Assembly (NCBI GenBank): GCA_034698045.1
Contig: JAQGAU010000472.1
Span: forward strand, 1-27,620
Source of the DNA: Paramacrobiotus richtersi
Taxonomy: Eukaryota; Tardigrada; Eutardigrada; Parachela; Macrobiotidae
Length of the DNA stretch: 27,620 nt
Direction of reading: 5' to 3'
Shown here: piece after piece, positions 10,831 through 20,328 of the stretch
How the letters are laid out: the number at the start of each line of letters is the position of its first letter
Numbering within the stretch: position 1 is the stretch's first letter
The notes under the pieces: model-generated
What the model was told of the DNA's origin: nothing
The model's input: only the letters and a program-made list of their open reading frames with translations
Databases searched by the model: none
Position numbers and translations under genes: made by a program

Positions 10831-12107
10831 TAAAAAACCCATCCGCAACTGTTGACCGCACAGATTTCTCCTCGTTTGTCATCATTCCAAGCTTGTTTAT
10901 ATTTCTAGTGTCCTATATCACCTCATACGTTCAAAATAAGTAAATAAACTTTTTTTACATTGCACTTACAAAAGCAGTATCATTTTTTCCACTGACAGAT
11001 AATTTATCAAGTAATAAAAATAATCATTTTAGGAAATAGTGCCAAAAGTTCTGGTTTATTTGTAAGTGTCCCGTAGGTAGCTTGTATGTTATTTATATCT
11101 CTACGAAACACGGAAATTTCCTCGTCATAATCATATAAAAGCCCAAACCGAATTCTTCATACGGTTACGGAGCTCCATGACCTTTCGTCTTCTCGGCAAG
11201 GGACACGCAAAATAATCACAAGCTTCCGTTAGCGCAGAGTTTCGCGTGACCTTTAAGATTAACTTGAATTTGTGTGCTACTAACTTTGTTGAGAATGAAC
11301 TGCCCTTCAAAAAGAACGATCGTAAGATTGCAAGCCGCAAGCGGTTCTGGAGATATCGTGCACGGAAGATTGTAACAAAATTTGGGCGCCACTAGCGTTC
11401 TAAGGCCTAAATCAAATTCATTCACTTATCAGTGCAACTTGCTTCGCAGAAAGGTCACTTAGCCACGTCGCCGCCAGTGGACATCTAGAAACAGTTTTCT
11501 GTACGATGACGCTTGGTGCGTTCTTTTAATTAATTCGGAGCATATTGCATTGTCTACACGCTTCGTCTCAAAATAGTTTTGGCCACCTGTATCACAAAAA
11601 TGAATAAATTATCATAATGTCTGTGGAAATGGCCCCGAAACTTTGTGATTGGTCTACGGTAACGCGCAAACAGAGCGTGAATTCTGTCTAGGTCCTTTTC
11701 TAAAAAATTAGAGCAGGCGAAAATTTGCCCAGTGATATTCGGATGCATTGCAGTGCGTGGTACGCGAGTGGTTGTAACTTGAAAGGTCTACTAATATGGG
11801 TGCCCAAAAGAAAACATATTGAATACGCTATTTTATGGAACATGGCGCGGTGAATAACCAACAGAGTTCAACGTTTTTATCGCAGATATTTGAGTTGTGT
11901 TATTCCGAAGCGTTACTTACTGTGATAATCCCGTTGCGCCGTGTTTGTGTGTACTTCTATCCGACAAGGTTCTCGGGTGTCGTTCCAAAATAATCATATA
12001 GCTAAAACAGTAAATCGAAAGTCTAGCATGTATACGATCTACCGAAACTCCGAAAGCCTTTCCACTAAGCAAACATTAATCTGTGACTACTGATAACAAC
12101 TAGTAAA
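10831..12107. other. Intergenic, no gene recognised
   Basis: Only short motif-free frames occur on either strand. The Helitron 3' end abuts this segment, and the base before it (A at 12107) is the T flank on the element strand. Confidence 0.4.
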
Positions 12108-12114
12108 CTAGGTA

Positions 12115-12139
12115 AGTGCACTCGCTGTTTGCGGGCACT
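12115..12139 (-). other. Helitron 3' terminal hairpin
   Basis: On the element strand: AGTGC-c-CGC-aaaca-GCG-agt-GCACT, then TAC and the terminal CTAG. Stems of 5 and 3 base pairs are split by a small asymmetric bulge. The equivalent hairpin at the end of the second element (21065-21088) has different inner bases but still pairs, so the structure is conserved rather than the sequence. In Helitrons this hairpin acts as the replication terminator; that role is family knowledge. Confidence 0.7.
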
Positions 12140-14189
12140 GGTGGACCGAAGCGAGTAAGGTACCTATGAAACGTATATATGTGGGCGGTGGTCAGGAGTG
12201 TTGGTTCTACCGGACAATCAGAGATGCATAACATGGCTCTATATCCCTACCACATTCCAAATTATTGTTGAACTTTATTTCGAAGACCATAAACAGACTC
12301 AGGGATGAACTGCCGCAGGTGGCGCATCGATGTCAGGATTGCGAGCCGTAACTAAGGCATCAAAAAAGTTGATAACCCCTTGCCGCTCATTCTCACTCAT
12401 ATTGTCCAAATTTTCAATATCTGGAGCGTCCTGTAGCCATAATAGTCCGTGCAGGTGAACGCTCCCCCTGTGCTGGTATTCATATCGATACCAGTAATCG
12501 GTAACCTTCCACCGTGGTGCCAGAATCTTATGGATAAAATGTTCCACTCGTTCTGTGAAAAACCAGTCGGCAATCATCGGGTTCTCCCGCAAAAGCTGTG
12601 CCCTAATTTTTGCGGCCTCTTGTGAATCCAGATTATCGAAGTTTACGTCCGGCGCCAGGAGATCGTAAAGTTCTGGCCAGTGCAAATCAGCCGCAGAGAA
12701 AGTCATAAAAGCCGCCGGCGTGTGCAAAAAACGGATCAGATCAGCTAATTCGGAACTACGACGCACCCAGTATGGTTTTGTTCCCCGAAGATTGGAGCCA
12801 AAGTTGACGATCTGCTTGATTAGGGAAGGATTTGCTTGCAGGCGGTCGCGCAGCTCTTCGGAGGTGATGTTGCCTAGGACGTTTTTGCGAACAAAAATTT
12901 GTCCGGCAGTGAGTGCTTGCCATCTGAAAAGACTGTTCATGGCGAAGAACCGGAACGTAGGATGAGCTGCAAACCGCCGATCTTCGAAGTGCATCAAACG
13001 CTTAAAGTATTCACTTTCGGAGACAGGGATATTTCGTCCTCGACTGTCCCTCAAATCTGCTTCCCCGGATGGAAAAAGGCACGGAAAAGCCTGTGCTACG
13101 TAGCCGGCAGTTTTGAATTCATCAACTGGGTCTGTCGATATTACTGGATAACGAATCTCAGGCAGTTCCGCACCAATTGTGCTACGAATCTGAGCTGCTT
13201 GATTTATATGCGGGATCTGTGGAACACCCGTGTCGTAAATTCGACCGCCATCATCGCATGGTTGTTCGGAGGGAGTCTGCTGGAGCGTTGTAAGCAGGTG
13301 GTGGAGGTTCCCGTCTTCGGACAGCTGCGAAATTACTTGTTCATTGATTTCGATGTCTTTATAAAATCGGTTATTCTTCTTCAGCCATATTAGTGCTTTT
13401 CGGAGTCGCACAGAAGACACACCGAAAGCCGCAAAATTGTCGCTGTCGTTCCGGTTAATCAGAATAACCGATATCAAATCCTGAGGATGATGTGGTAAAG
13501 ATTTGGCAAATGATTTCACATCCTGCATGAAGTTGATAACATTACCCGAATATCCCAATTGCTGACCTCGGCCAGTCTTGTATACGGAGAGAACTGGATG
13601 GATTCGCGCAATAAGTTGTTGCTCGAGGAACGTTAGGTACTTCAGTACTGCTGGAACCGCTCCAGGATCCATATTATTAGATTTGCCGAATTTTTGTTCA
13701 GGCTTCCTACAGTTCGCGCACTTATGTCCCTGATCGATCTTCAAGCCTGGCCACGATTCTTTACAGGTCACGCATGTGCTCCATCTCAGTGACCGCATCT
13801 TCTTTTCAAGCGCGAGTGCAGCTTTCTGCGGATTGATGAAGAGCTGATGAGGAGCATCTGCAGCTTGATCCCTCCGTTTTCGGTTGCGCGCGGCGGTATT
13901 CTTTTGTCGTGCATCCGCTTTCTTTTGAATAGTTTGATGAGCCCGCTGGGTTGCTTTTCGCTTCTGCCCACGTCTTCTAGCGCTTCTGCGCTGCTCAGAA
14001 GAATGACTGTGCTTCTTCGTCGAGCAGCGGCTTCGCGGTCCCGGCGCTGATGGCTACGTCTCTGTGCCGATGTCATGGCTGCTCGTCGCTTAGCCTGGCG
14101 TCTCGCGACTGCACTGCGAGACTCGGGGCGCTTTTTACCGGTTGTCCCATGTGCAGCGTTTGCCTGCTGAAGTCCGGAAGTTGATGGCC

Positions 14190-14240
14190 CTGAATGTACA
14201 GACTATTTGAAAAAGTCGGATATGTATGACCTTGACTTAC
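14190..14240 (-). other. Predicted intron 2 of the Rep gene (51 nt)
   Basis: Donor GCCG|GTAAGT at 14241/14240 and acceptor TTCAG|GGCCATCAA at 14190/14189. It resembles intron 1 along its whole length, including GTAAGTCAA and TCATACATA, but differs by several substitutions and one base of length. Without removal, the reading frame is lost. Confidence 0.65.
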
Positions 14241-14387
14241 CGGCATCGTCATCACTTGTTTGCCTTTGATGACTGGGACTGTGCGGTTTTCGTTTACGTC
14301 GAGCGACTGCATTGCGAGACTCGGGACGCTTTGTACCAGTTGTCGCATGTGCCGCTTTTGACTGCTGAAGTCCAGAAGTTGATGGCC

Positions 14388-14437
14388 CTAAATATCCGGA
14401 ATATTTGAAAAGTCAGGTATGTATGACTTTGACTTAC
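14388..14437 (-). other. Predicted intron 1 of the Rep gene (50 nt)
   Basis: Donor GCCG|GTAAGT at 14438/14437 and acceptor TTTAG|GGCCATCAA at 14388/14387. Splicing joins exon 1 and exon 2 in phase 1 with a glycine codon across the junction. Both introns are near the minimum size for an animal, so the host splices very short introns if they are real. Confidence 0.65.
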
Positions 14438-14513
14438 CGGCATCGTCATCACTGGTGCGCCCTTGATCACTCGGTTGGTCTACGGGACTGTGCGCTTTTC
14501 GTTTGCGTGGCAT

Positions 14514-14736
14514 GAATAACTGAAGGAATGTGAGTGGAAAAGGATTGCGACAGGTTTCGGTAAAGAAAGAAACACCACAAAAGTCTTGGGCAATGATAAC
14601 TGCCGGCGAAGTTAGTTTTATTTTAAATGACCTTCGTTTTCGATTTTCGTAGGTGTCTGCAGCAGTTCCATAACAACACGTAATATTCGAGCATATTGTT
14701 ATGTACTGCACTGCATAATACATTACGCCGTACTTT
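14514..14736 (-). promoter_or_regulatory. Rep leader / promoter region
   Basis: About 220 bases between the repeat array and the Rep ATG. It is non-coding and has no strong TATA box that I would defend. As the only unique sequence upstream of Rep inside the element, it presumably holds the promoter, but that is positional inference. Confidence 0.3.
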
Positions 14737-15055
14737 CGGTACCGTGACTGGCTGGACGGACAAAATATCCAGTTTTGTTGATTACAGAGGACGCGCCCTC
14801 TACTACATCCGGTATGTCTGTATCGTGACCGACGGGACGGACAAATTATCCAGTTTAATTGAGTATAGAGGACGCGCCCTCTACTACTTCCGGTTTTTCG
14901 GTACCGTGACCGACGGGACGGACAAAATATTCAGTTTTGTTGAGTATAGAGGACGCACCCTCTACTACTTCCGGTTTTCCGGTACCGTGACCGACGGGAC
15001 GGACAACAAAACCATTTGCATTGAATATAGAGGACCTCCGCTACGCTTCGGTCGA
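14737..15055 (-). repeat. 81-bp tandem array in the Helitron 5' end
   Basis: Three full units start at 14737, 14818 and 14899, exactly 81 bases apart. A fourth, partial and diverging unit runs from 14980 into the 5' terminus. Each unit has CGGTACCG or a variant, GACCGACGGGACGGACAA, and a short dyad TAGAGG-N6-CCTCTA. On the element strand each unit carries a subterminal word TCCTCTATACTCAACAAAACTG, seen once in similar form in the second element (TCCTCTATACTCAGC followed by CAAAACTGA). Because 81 is a multiple of three, a 134-codon frame stays open on the plus strand (14696-15100); I regard that as a by-product. Confidence 0.8.
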
Positions 15056-15750
15056 TTAACGACACGGCTGCACTTAACGCTCGGGCATTCTTGGGTGTAG
15101 TGTGATCCTGGGGTTAAGAGCAGAGCAACTGCGATTTTCTTTGTTTTAGATTCGATCATAAACCGTAGGGGTACGCCATCTCGCCAAATAAGCAAACCAA
15201 TACACTGCTGGAGCTGCAGTAATCTGTCACAGATCCTGTCGGCACTATGGACAGCAAGATTGGTTGCTACGCAGTAGAAACACCAACGACGGCACAACGT
15301 TCATCGCGATTCGCATGAACATTCAAACAGCGGTTTGGCAAAATTTATAACGCACAAGGTAGGACCGAAAATTCATTTCAAGCAGAGACAAACAAAACAG
15401 TCACGAAACCCACGAATCGTACATTCAACGGAAAATGGTACTATTGCACGCAACTTTCTCTCTGCGTTTCAATATTTCTACGGTTTTCTGCATAGTAAGT
15501 ACAGTCTCCTTTAACTTTGGTAGTCAGAACTATGATATGCCGACCCATTCATGCGTGCTTCGAGTAAGTGACGAAATGTGACCGTATCGACCCTGGAAAA
15601 ACCGGTTTAATTTTTCTGCGTAATTAAAGTTGGTTTCAACACGATAAGCAAGTGAATAGAATCGCTGTTAGAAACGGTATATGTTGTAATTTAGAAAACC
15701 AATTCTGACTGGGTGAAGTCCGGCAGCTTCTTTGAGAAATTCCAGCCGCC
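15056..15750. other. Intergenic with dispersed-repeat fragment
   Basis: AGATCCTG (15231) and GATTGGTTGCTACG (15258) recur in the same order at 16345 and 16367. The first base here (T at 15056) is the A flank of the Helitron on its own strand. No gene recognised. Confidence 0.35.
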
Positions 15751-15963
15751 ATGCCGCTAACACAGTTTACTATTTACACATTTCGACAGTTCTCGCTTGA
15801 TGTACCAGCTGCCATCAACTGTCACGGCCGAACACTGGCTCCTTTTGATCATCTGACAATAATGCAGGTTGTGGATAGCACTGACGGTCTCTCAACTAAA
15901 GATTACAGCTGGAATGCACCATTGAAGTCTACCGTACGCTACTTACCGGAAATAATTGGATGA
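15751..15963 (+). CDS. Hypothetical small ORF with strong Kozak context
   Basis: A 70-codon frame from ATG to TGA. The start context GCCGCCATGC matches the animal optimum from -6 to -1, which is why it is recorded. The product (MPLTQFTIYTFRQFSLDVPA...) has no signal peptide, membrane segment or motif I recognise, and contains a single cysteine. No TATA box, intron or poly(A) signal was tied to it. It may be chance. Confidence 0.2.
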   Translation: MPLTQFTIYTFRQFSLDVPAAINCHGRTLAPFDHLTIMQVVDSTDGLSTKDYSWNAPLKSTVRYLPEIIG

Positions 15964-16802
15964 GATGCTCCAGTTTGCGTTCTACGTGCATAAATACCCG
16001 ACAACAACGCCGGGAATTGTCCGAACAGTTTATGTTTGCTCATGCAACCAAAACAGTTAGACCGTCAGTCTGGCGTAAATCTGTATACAACACCTCTCGA
16101 CAATGAAGATACTGATTGATGATTATAAGCTATTCTGTAGTTCAGATTGCTGAGTACAAGACTAACTTAGTAATTCTGGTACACAATAACGAGCACAAGT
16201 TCTTGTGCTGATTCCGCTGGATGGCTGAAGATGCAAGATCTGCAGGATCAGAATGCAGTGATATTCAGTTTGTACGTTCGCTGCAGGAAACCAGCAAGCA
16301 CAGTTGTTGTTGTAAATAGAGTTGCTGCAAGCAAAGTATGTGGGAGATCCTGCTCTGAATGGTGAAACTGGTTGCTACGTGATAAAACCACAAACGAGTG
16401 CGAGCAAAACGCCCGTCATTAACTTTGTTAAATACTCTGACAATGAGGAAATTACGTACAGTTCTCAGAACTGACGGTCACACATGGAAAATTACGAGCG
16501 CATAGAAGTATGTGTCTGTTGCATAGCTGTGAGGTACGCATTGTGGAGAGCGCTAACTAATGCACTGAAAGAACCATTTCATACTAGGAGAAGTTCCTTA
16601 TACTTTAGTGTAGCTTCTTTCGTAAAACTGCACCATCTGCACTTACAGCCTAGCGTAACGGTTCTTCCGAATCCGGCAGACAAACGATTGCCGACGCGGC
16701 AATCGAATGATGCCAAACACGGAAAATACCGATCAAGTACTACGACAAGGACTGAAACAATTAACCGAACAAGAGATTAACATTAACTAATAGAATTTCA
16801 TA
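15964..16802. other. Intergenic, no gene recognised
   Basis: It holds a second copy of the small dispersed repeat (16345-16379; compare 15231-15271). A 98-codon frame at 16484-16780 is open but shows no motif and has a rather mixed composition with a basic, Thr/Arg-rich end. Confidence 0.3.
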
Positions 16803-16934
16803 ATGGAAATGAATCGTATGAAACAAGGCGCTCAAAGTGCTGTACACGTTAATAAAGATGTCAAAACTGCTACTGTACCAGAAGATAGAATAAGTGCGTT
16901 ACTGGAAGTTGCAAAACTCAGGGCAAGCCAATAA
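16803..16934 (+). CDS. Hypothetical 43-residue ORF
   Basis: ATG to TAA, with even composition (MEMNRMKQGAQSAVHVNKDV...) and no motif. The sequence after the stop reads on for about 100 bases as Pro/Ser/Arg-rich coding-like material before further stops, so this may be the start of a longer decayed basic protein. It opens the plus-strand run of coding-like fragments that reaches 20645. Confidence 0.2.
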   Translation: MEMNRMKQGAQSAVHVNKDVKTATVPEDRISALLEVAKLRASQ

Positions 16935-17220
16935 GCTACCGTGTCAGCAAAACGTTCCATGCCACTCATCGCACCTGCGAGTTCAGCGGGCAGAACTCCT
17001 TAACCGGAGATCCTAGACATCTCCGCCTATCCCCCATCGGTAGAGCTATAAAAACTATCCAGCAGCCCGGGCGTGGGCGGCTAACGAAAGACCGCGCAGC
17101 GACCTAGGAAAACTGTGCAACGGCAGCTATCTGGACGGAATGTCCGGCGTAGACGTGAGTCTACTGAAGAGCCCCATGAGAGTATAGGGCAGTAGTACGA
17201 AATTTCGATAATATCATAAA

Positions 17221-18247
17221 TTGCAACGGTACAGTAAGAAGTGCACGGTTTGCTTTTCATGTCGGCACACGTCATGTGTGACGCCCGCTTCCTTCAATCA
17301 GCAAGCCCCATGCTATGGAGAGAGTATATTTGAGAAACGGTATTCCGGTGATATCCCTGAAACCTTAGAAACAAGAGTACGGAGAAAGAAAGAAATTGTC
17401 ACGATTGTCGTAGTGGATGGCTTTCGTGCATCTGAAAGGGAAACAGGATCAACGAAAATGCTGGCTGCCGAATAGATGGCAACTGTCTTCTGGACATTTC
17501 ACGGGCTAGTGCAGACGTCAAAACGGATATGCTGAGCTCGATAAACTATCCACTGCGTCTCGTAATGACACAAACCAGTGTCAAAGTGGAAGGCGAACCT
17601 TATGCGTCCGGCAGGCCAGGTTACGGACTTCATTAAAGCGCTTGGTAACGACGGAAGTCCGGCAAACTCGGTTGGTTGTTGAGAGAGAACAAATCCTGGG
17701 ATAATCGGTTTAAAGATCGGTCAACGAGGGACGAAATAATCAAAAGCACGGTGGAAGGAATTTGGTCTCCGTGGAGGAACTGCGCGATATTTTTAGACTG
17801 TGTAAATGCAAATTCGAAAGCAGCGGCGTTCGACTGTCTTTTCCAACTTACCATAAAAGAAAGGCGCATATGGCTCAGCAGGTATGTCAGCGAGTATGCG
17901 AAGAATTTTCAGTTAGATCCTGTCAGTCAGCGAGGGACGAAAAAACCCGAAACATGGCAGCAAACATTTCGCCTGGGCGGAGAAAATGCACTATAGTTTT
18001 TCAGTTCATGCAACAAGGAAATGTTGAGACTGAAACTGAAAAAGGTTGCGCGACTGTCTAAATGCAAAGTCAGGAAAAGCATCATTCGACCGGCTTTGAA
18101 AAATCAACACCACCGAGAAATTTCGTAATGCCGCATTCTTACGCTGTTCACGTCTACGTTATGATCAACACAAACGGTGCTTTAGTGTGCACACAGATTC
18201 AGCAATGGATTTACCATCCAAATAGAAAGAGGAATATTCTTCCATGA
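17221..18247 (+). pseudogene. Unrecognised broken coding fragments
   Basis: Successive plus-strand frames stay open at 17221-17475, 17676-17996 and 17762-18247. The last has one internal TAA at 18059-18061 with the next ATG immediately after it, in the same frame. The 17762 frame holds a CKCKF cluster and then a Lys/Arg-rich segment. The first and third pieces shift frame relative to one another, as expected for a decayed gene. No family was recognised. Confidence 0.3.
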
Positions 18248-18510
18248 GACCTGCGACGTCGAGGCGTGGCCGTTAAACCCATGTGCATGGCACACCGAGG
18301 ACGTGATTGTCGACATATTCTTGGGTGTCCCGCGTGCATAAACAATGTTTAAAAAAAACATGACAAAAACACTTGTCCGACCTATAAATAGAAGAACTGT
18401 ATCCTATTGGTCCTTCCAGGTGAACGTTCAAAACAAAGGACTAAACCACTGCACGAGTATCCAGCCGCCCTAGACTATCCGTGAACCAATAACGGCTGCC
18501 AAAAAATGCC
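18248..18510. other. Spacer between coding fragments
   Basis: No open frame of note; there is an A-rich run near 18351 and nothing else that I can support. Confidence 0.3.
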
Positions 18511-18825
18511 ACTCGAAATAGGGTCTTGTTTCGGTATCTCTTCGATGTAAGGAAAGACAGCACTGACAAAACGACCGGTAAAGTACAGGTGCCCAGAAAA
18601 GTGCGTTCATTTCACATATCGCTCCCTCAGCATTATAACGATCGAATATTAGCTACGCTGCAGCTAAATACGGCATTTTCAGTCGCCATGCGGCTCGAAA
18701 GGATGGCTCATATGCCATTGTTGCGGCATATAGCGAAGCGTGGCTTTGTTGATATCGACGTCGTTGAGTCAGGCGAGAGAATGATTGGAATAATCGACAA
18801 CGACCATCTCGATTGCGAAAGGTGA
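18511..18825 (+). pseudogene. Unrecognised open fragment, about 104 codons
   Basis: Open from about 18511 to a TGA at 18823-18825, with no ATG at its start, so it would have to be an internal exon or a broken gene. It has a protein-like composition: a basic start (QVPRKVRSFHISLPQHYND), a mixed hydrophobic middle, and an acidic end with GERMIGIIDNDHLD. No motif is recognised. It lies about 350 bases upstream of module copy B on the same strand. Confidence 0.3.
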
Positions 18826-19174
18826 GATGAAATGATTACGTATTTGCAGTGACGCTTCCGGTGTATCTTCACCAAAGCGCAGAAGGGGCATCTTAATGGA
18901 CAGTGTGCATTACCGCGTCTTCCGCGGTTTTTGTCTGACGCACAAGTGGTTCACCAGATTTTAGGGGATAAAACTGAAGACTTGGAGAAACATCTGACGT
19001 CAGACCCACGAAAAGATGATTGTTAGTTCATATCTCATACGCAGTCGCTACTTTCTCGATATTATTATTATTTATCATGTCCTAAAGTTTTAAATTTGGC
19101 GTTTGATTTTCATGCATATAAAAGTAAGATGGTGCCGACGTCTGAAGGACATCGTCCGCGCGGTTTTTAACTGC

Positions 19175-19373
19175 ACTGCATTAATTTTTGTTTTTTTTGC
19201 GTACTCAAAAGTGCCGAATAATACGGCCAACATATTTAGCCGTTTCCTTTCTGGCGAAGAGACAAACTACAAGCTGGTGAAAAAGCCAGCGAAAAGGTAA
19301 AACATTATTTTTAAGTTGTTCAATAAGCGCTTGGCAGCACTAAAGTCTAAAAAGGCACGAATGGACAAAGACG
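19175..19373 (+). pseudogene. Exon-like module, copy B (RFLSGEE)
   Basis: A T-rich tract (about 19178-19198) and AG precede an open stretch with NIFSRFLSGEE. An in-frame TAA (19298-19300) interrupts it. The stretch then continues as KRLAALKSKKARMDKD and ends GACG|GTAAGT at 19373/19374. It matches copy A (9083-9298) in order, composition and flanks. The phase left by the donor joins cleanly to the open stretch starting at 19584. The stop and divergence suggest a decayed copy. Confidence 0.4.
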
Positions 19374-19583
19374 GTAAGTGAAGAAATATAAATCAAATCA
19401 AATAAAACAGTATATTACAAAATTATTCAGTAAATAAGAAATACTTATAATTGAATTGAACAAGCCTACAGTGCTTCGTACACGGTAGTTACATAACTTA
19501 TTTATCAGAAAACTATGGAATAAATTTAGAAAAGTCATAAATATATATTAGCCTGATAAAACAACACCTAATAAACGCAAAAG
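19374..19583 (+). other. Candidate intron (210 nt, AT-rich)
   Basis: GTAAGT at the start and CAAAAG|CC at the end, with an AT-rich interior. Its removal would join GAC-G to CC-CTT in a single frame (Lys-Asp-Ala-Leu-Glu). The polypyrimidine tract is poor, which is the weak point. Confidence 0.35.
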
Positions 19584-20123
19584 CCCTTGAGACGATGATT
19601 AGAGTAAGCCGGGCACTTGGTCGGTTCTTCGGTCTCCGGGTGGACGTGGGCGCCAGTATTGTCGCTGGCGCCAAGCAGCTGGAAAAAGTGGCGAAATGGA
19701 ACACCACAAGCACACTCTCGCCAAGGAGGGGGCCACCCTTTTGTCCCATGAAGACCGAGAACCGACCAGCCCTCGCCACCAGACCTGGCGCAGAAATCTG
19801 AACGCGGCCCTCCACTGGGTGTTCGCCTACCTGGAAGGATATCAGAAGCGCACATCCGACGTTGGCGATGGGAGAGTGGTACTGCGGCCGTACACTGGCG
19901 AAAGAATTAGTGTAGCGAAACGATCCCAAAATTGGACGAGGATTCTTACAGCTTCCGAGAATTGACGTACTCTCATAAAATGGATGCAGAAAGAGGTGAA
20001 TTAGATATTTTACATCTAGACATTGTTCCGGCGAACATAGTGGAAGCAAACATTCATTTGAGAAAGAAAATACCTAGGTATGACCTTTGCTCTTACTTGT
20101 ACTACGACCATGACGGGAAGTAA
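19584..20123 (+). pseudogene. Unrecognised coding fragments after module B
   Basis: Three consecutive open pieces: 19584-about 19690 (RALGRFFGLRVDVGASIVAG), about 19696-19965 (AKEGATLLSHEDREP, then an aromatic ALHWVFAYLEGYQ), and 19932-20123 (ERGELDILHLDIVPANIV). They shift frame near 19690 and again near 19930. The stretch 19600-19860 is clearly more GC-rich than its surroundings, with GGCGCCAG-N8-CTGGCGCC as an 8-base perfect stem (about 19649-19672). The composition looks like real protein, but no domain is recognised. Confidence 0.35.
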
Positions 20124-20312
20124 ATGGTGATGAGTTTCAACTTGCATCGAGTCAGTCAAAATCATGTCCTTAGCAGACCGTAAATAGTACTCACAAGCAA
20201 AAGCTGTTCGGTGGCAACAAGTTGTACTTCTAAGGCATTAGATAACTCGATACTGATTCCGAGTACTGTACAACATTTTCGAACCAAGAAACCCTGGTCG
20301 AAATGTGAAGAT

Positions 20313-20328
20313 CCTGAATATATTCAGG
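20313..20328. repeat. 16-base perfect palindrome
   Basis: CCTGAATATATTCAGG, a perfect dyad with no spacer, in AT-rich spacer DNA. It could be a protein-binding site or chance in this composition. Confidence 0.5.

Larger units (their letters stand above)
12299..14513 (-). pseudogene. Helitron Rep (HUH) gene, truncated and frameshifted
   Basis: The ATG at 14513 opens a basic protein (MPRKRKAHSP). Predicted exons are 14438-14513 (76 nt), 14241-14387 (147 nt) and 14189 onward, joined at phase 1 with GTAAGT donors and TTTAG/TTCAG acceptors. Exon 3 leads into an Arg/Ala-rich region, then changes frame once between about 14035 and 14000, and continues open to the TGA at 12299. The open 499-codon part has a C-x2-C...C-x2-C zinc-binding pattern (residues 9, 12, 27, 30, counted from the Met at 13798), the Helitron-like N domain, and the HUH motif HLHGLLWL at residues 448-455. 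It stops 44 residues after that motif, before the tandem catalytic tyrosines and the Pif1-like helicase. A minus-strand AATAAA (12274-12279) lies about 20 bases past the stop. Identification as Helitron Rep is secure; activity is not expected. Confidence 0.85.
14091..14513 (-). repeat. Tandem duplication of an exon-intron block in Rep
   Basis: 14091-14300 and 14301-14513 are two copies of one block of about 210 bases: a basic segment with KRKxHSP, a Ser-Asp-Asp-Asp-Ala-Gly segment, a small intron, then a PSTSGLQQ segment and a KRPESR segment. The exon between the introns is 147 nt (49 codons), so the duplication keeps the frame. Each copy retains its own splice signals. Confidence 0.75.
12108..15055 (-). 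mobile_element. Helitron (2,948 bp), Rep-bearing, defective
   Basis: Read on the minus strand, it starts A|TCGACCGAAGCG (5' end at 15055) and ends CTAG|T (3' end at 12108), which is the canonical A^T insertion site and CTRR end of Helitrons. GACCGAAGCG lies 2 bases inside the 5' end and its inverse lies 36 bases inside the 3' end. Exactly the same distances occur in the second element at 20806-21095, which fixes both boundaries independently. Inside, in order, are an 81-base repeat array, a non-coding leader, the Rep gene with two predicted introns, and a 3' hairpin. The helicase half is missing, so the copy is not autonomous. Rolling-circle transposition is established for the superfamily; this copy's past activity is inferred. 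Confidence 0.85.

Noticed and set aside
12100-12103. An alternative Helitron 3' end at the first CTAG
   Set aside because: The 11-base gap to the hairpin looked more typical, but the second element ends at the CTAG directly after ACTTAC with identical spacing to the inverted repeat, which favours 12108.
12720-13393. Plus-strand frames of 81 and 164 codons inside the Rep region
   Set aside because: They are antisense to the 499-codon Rep frame, which has recognisable Helitron motifs. They carry none themselves.
14000-14035. A third intron instead of a frameshift in the Rep gene
   Set aside because: The only GT...AG pair close to the change of frame would give an intron of about 14 bases, far too short to splice. 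A one-base loss (or two-base gain) is simpler.
14696-15100. 134-codon plus-strand frame with four near-identical 27-residue repeats
   Set aside because: It lies over the 81-base array at the Helitron 5' end. A repeat length divisible by three keeps any stop-free frame open, and the array is explained by the element on the opposite strand. No promoter or typical repeat-protein fold is evident.
19628-19640. CTTCGGTCTCCG shared with the small Helitron 3' region (21052)
   Set aside because: The 12-base match has no hairpin or CTAG after it and lies in a coding-like GC-rich block; most likely chance.
19513-20049. 178-codon minus-strand frame
   Set aside because: It is antisense to the plus-strand fragments at 19584-20049 and has a Ser/Pro/Arg-rich shadow composition. 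The plus strand has better splice and frame support. Kept in mind, but not called.
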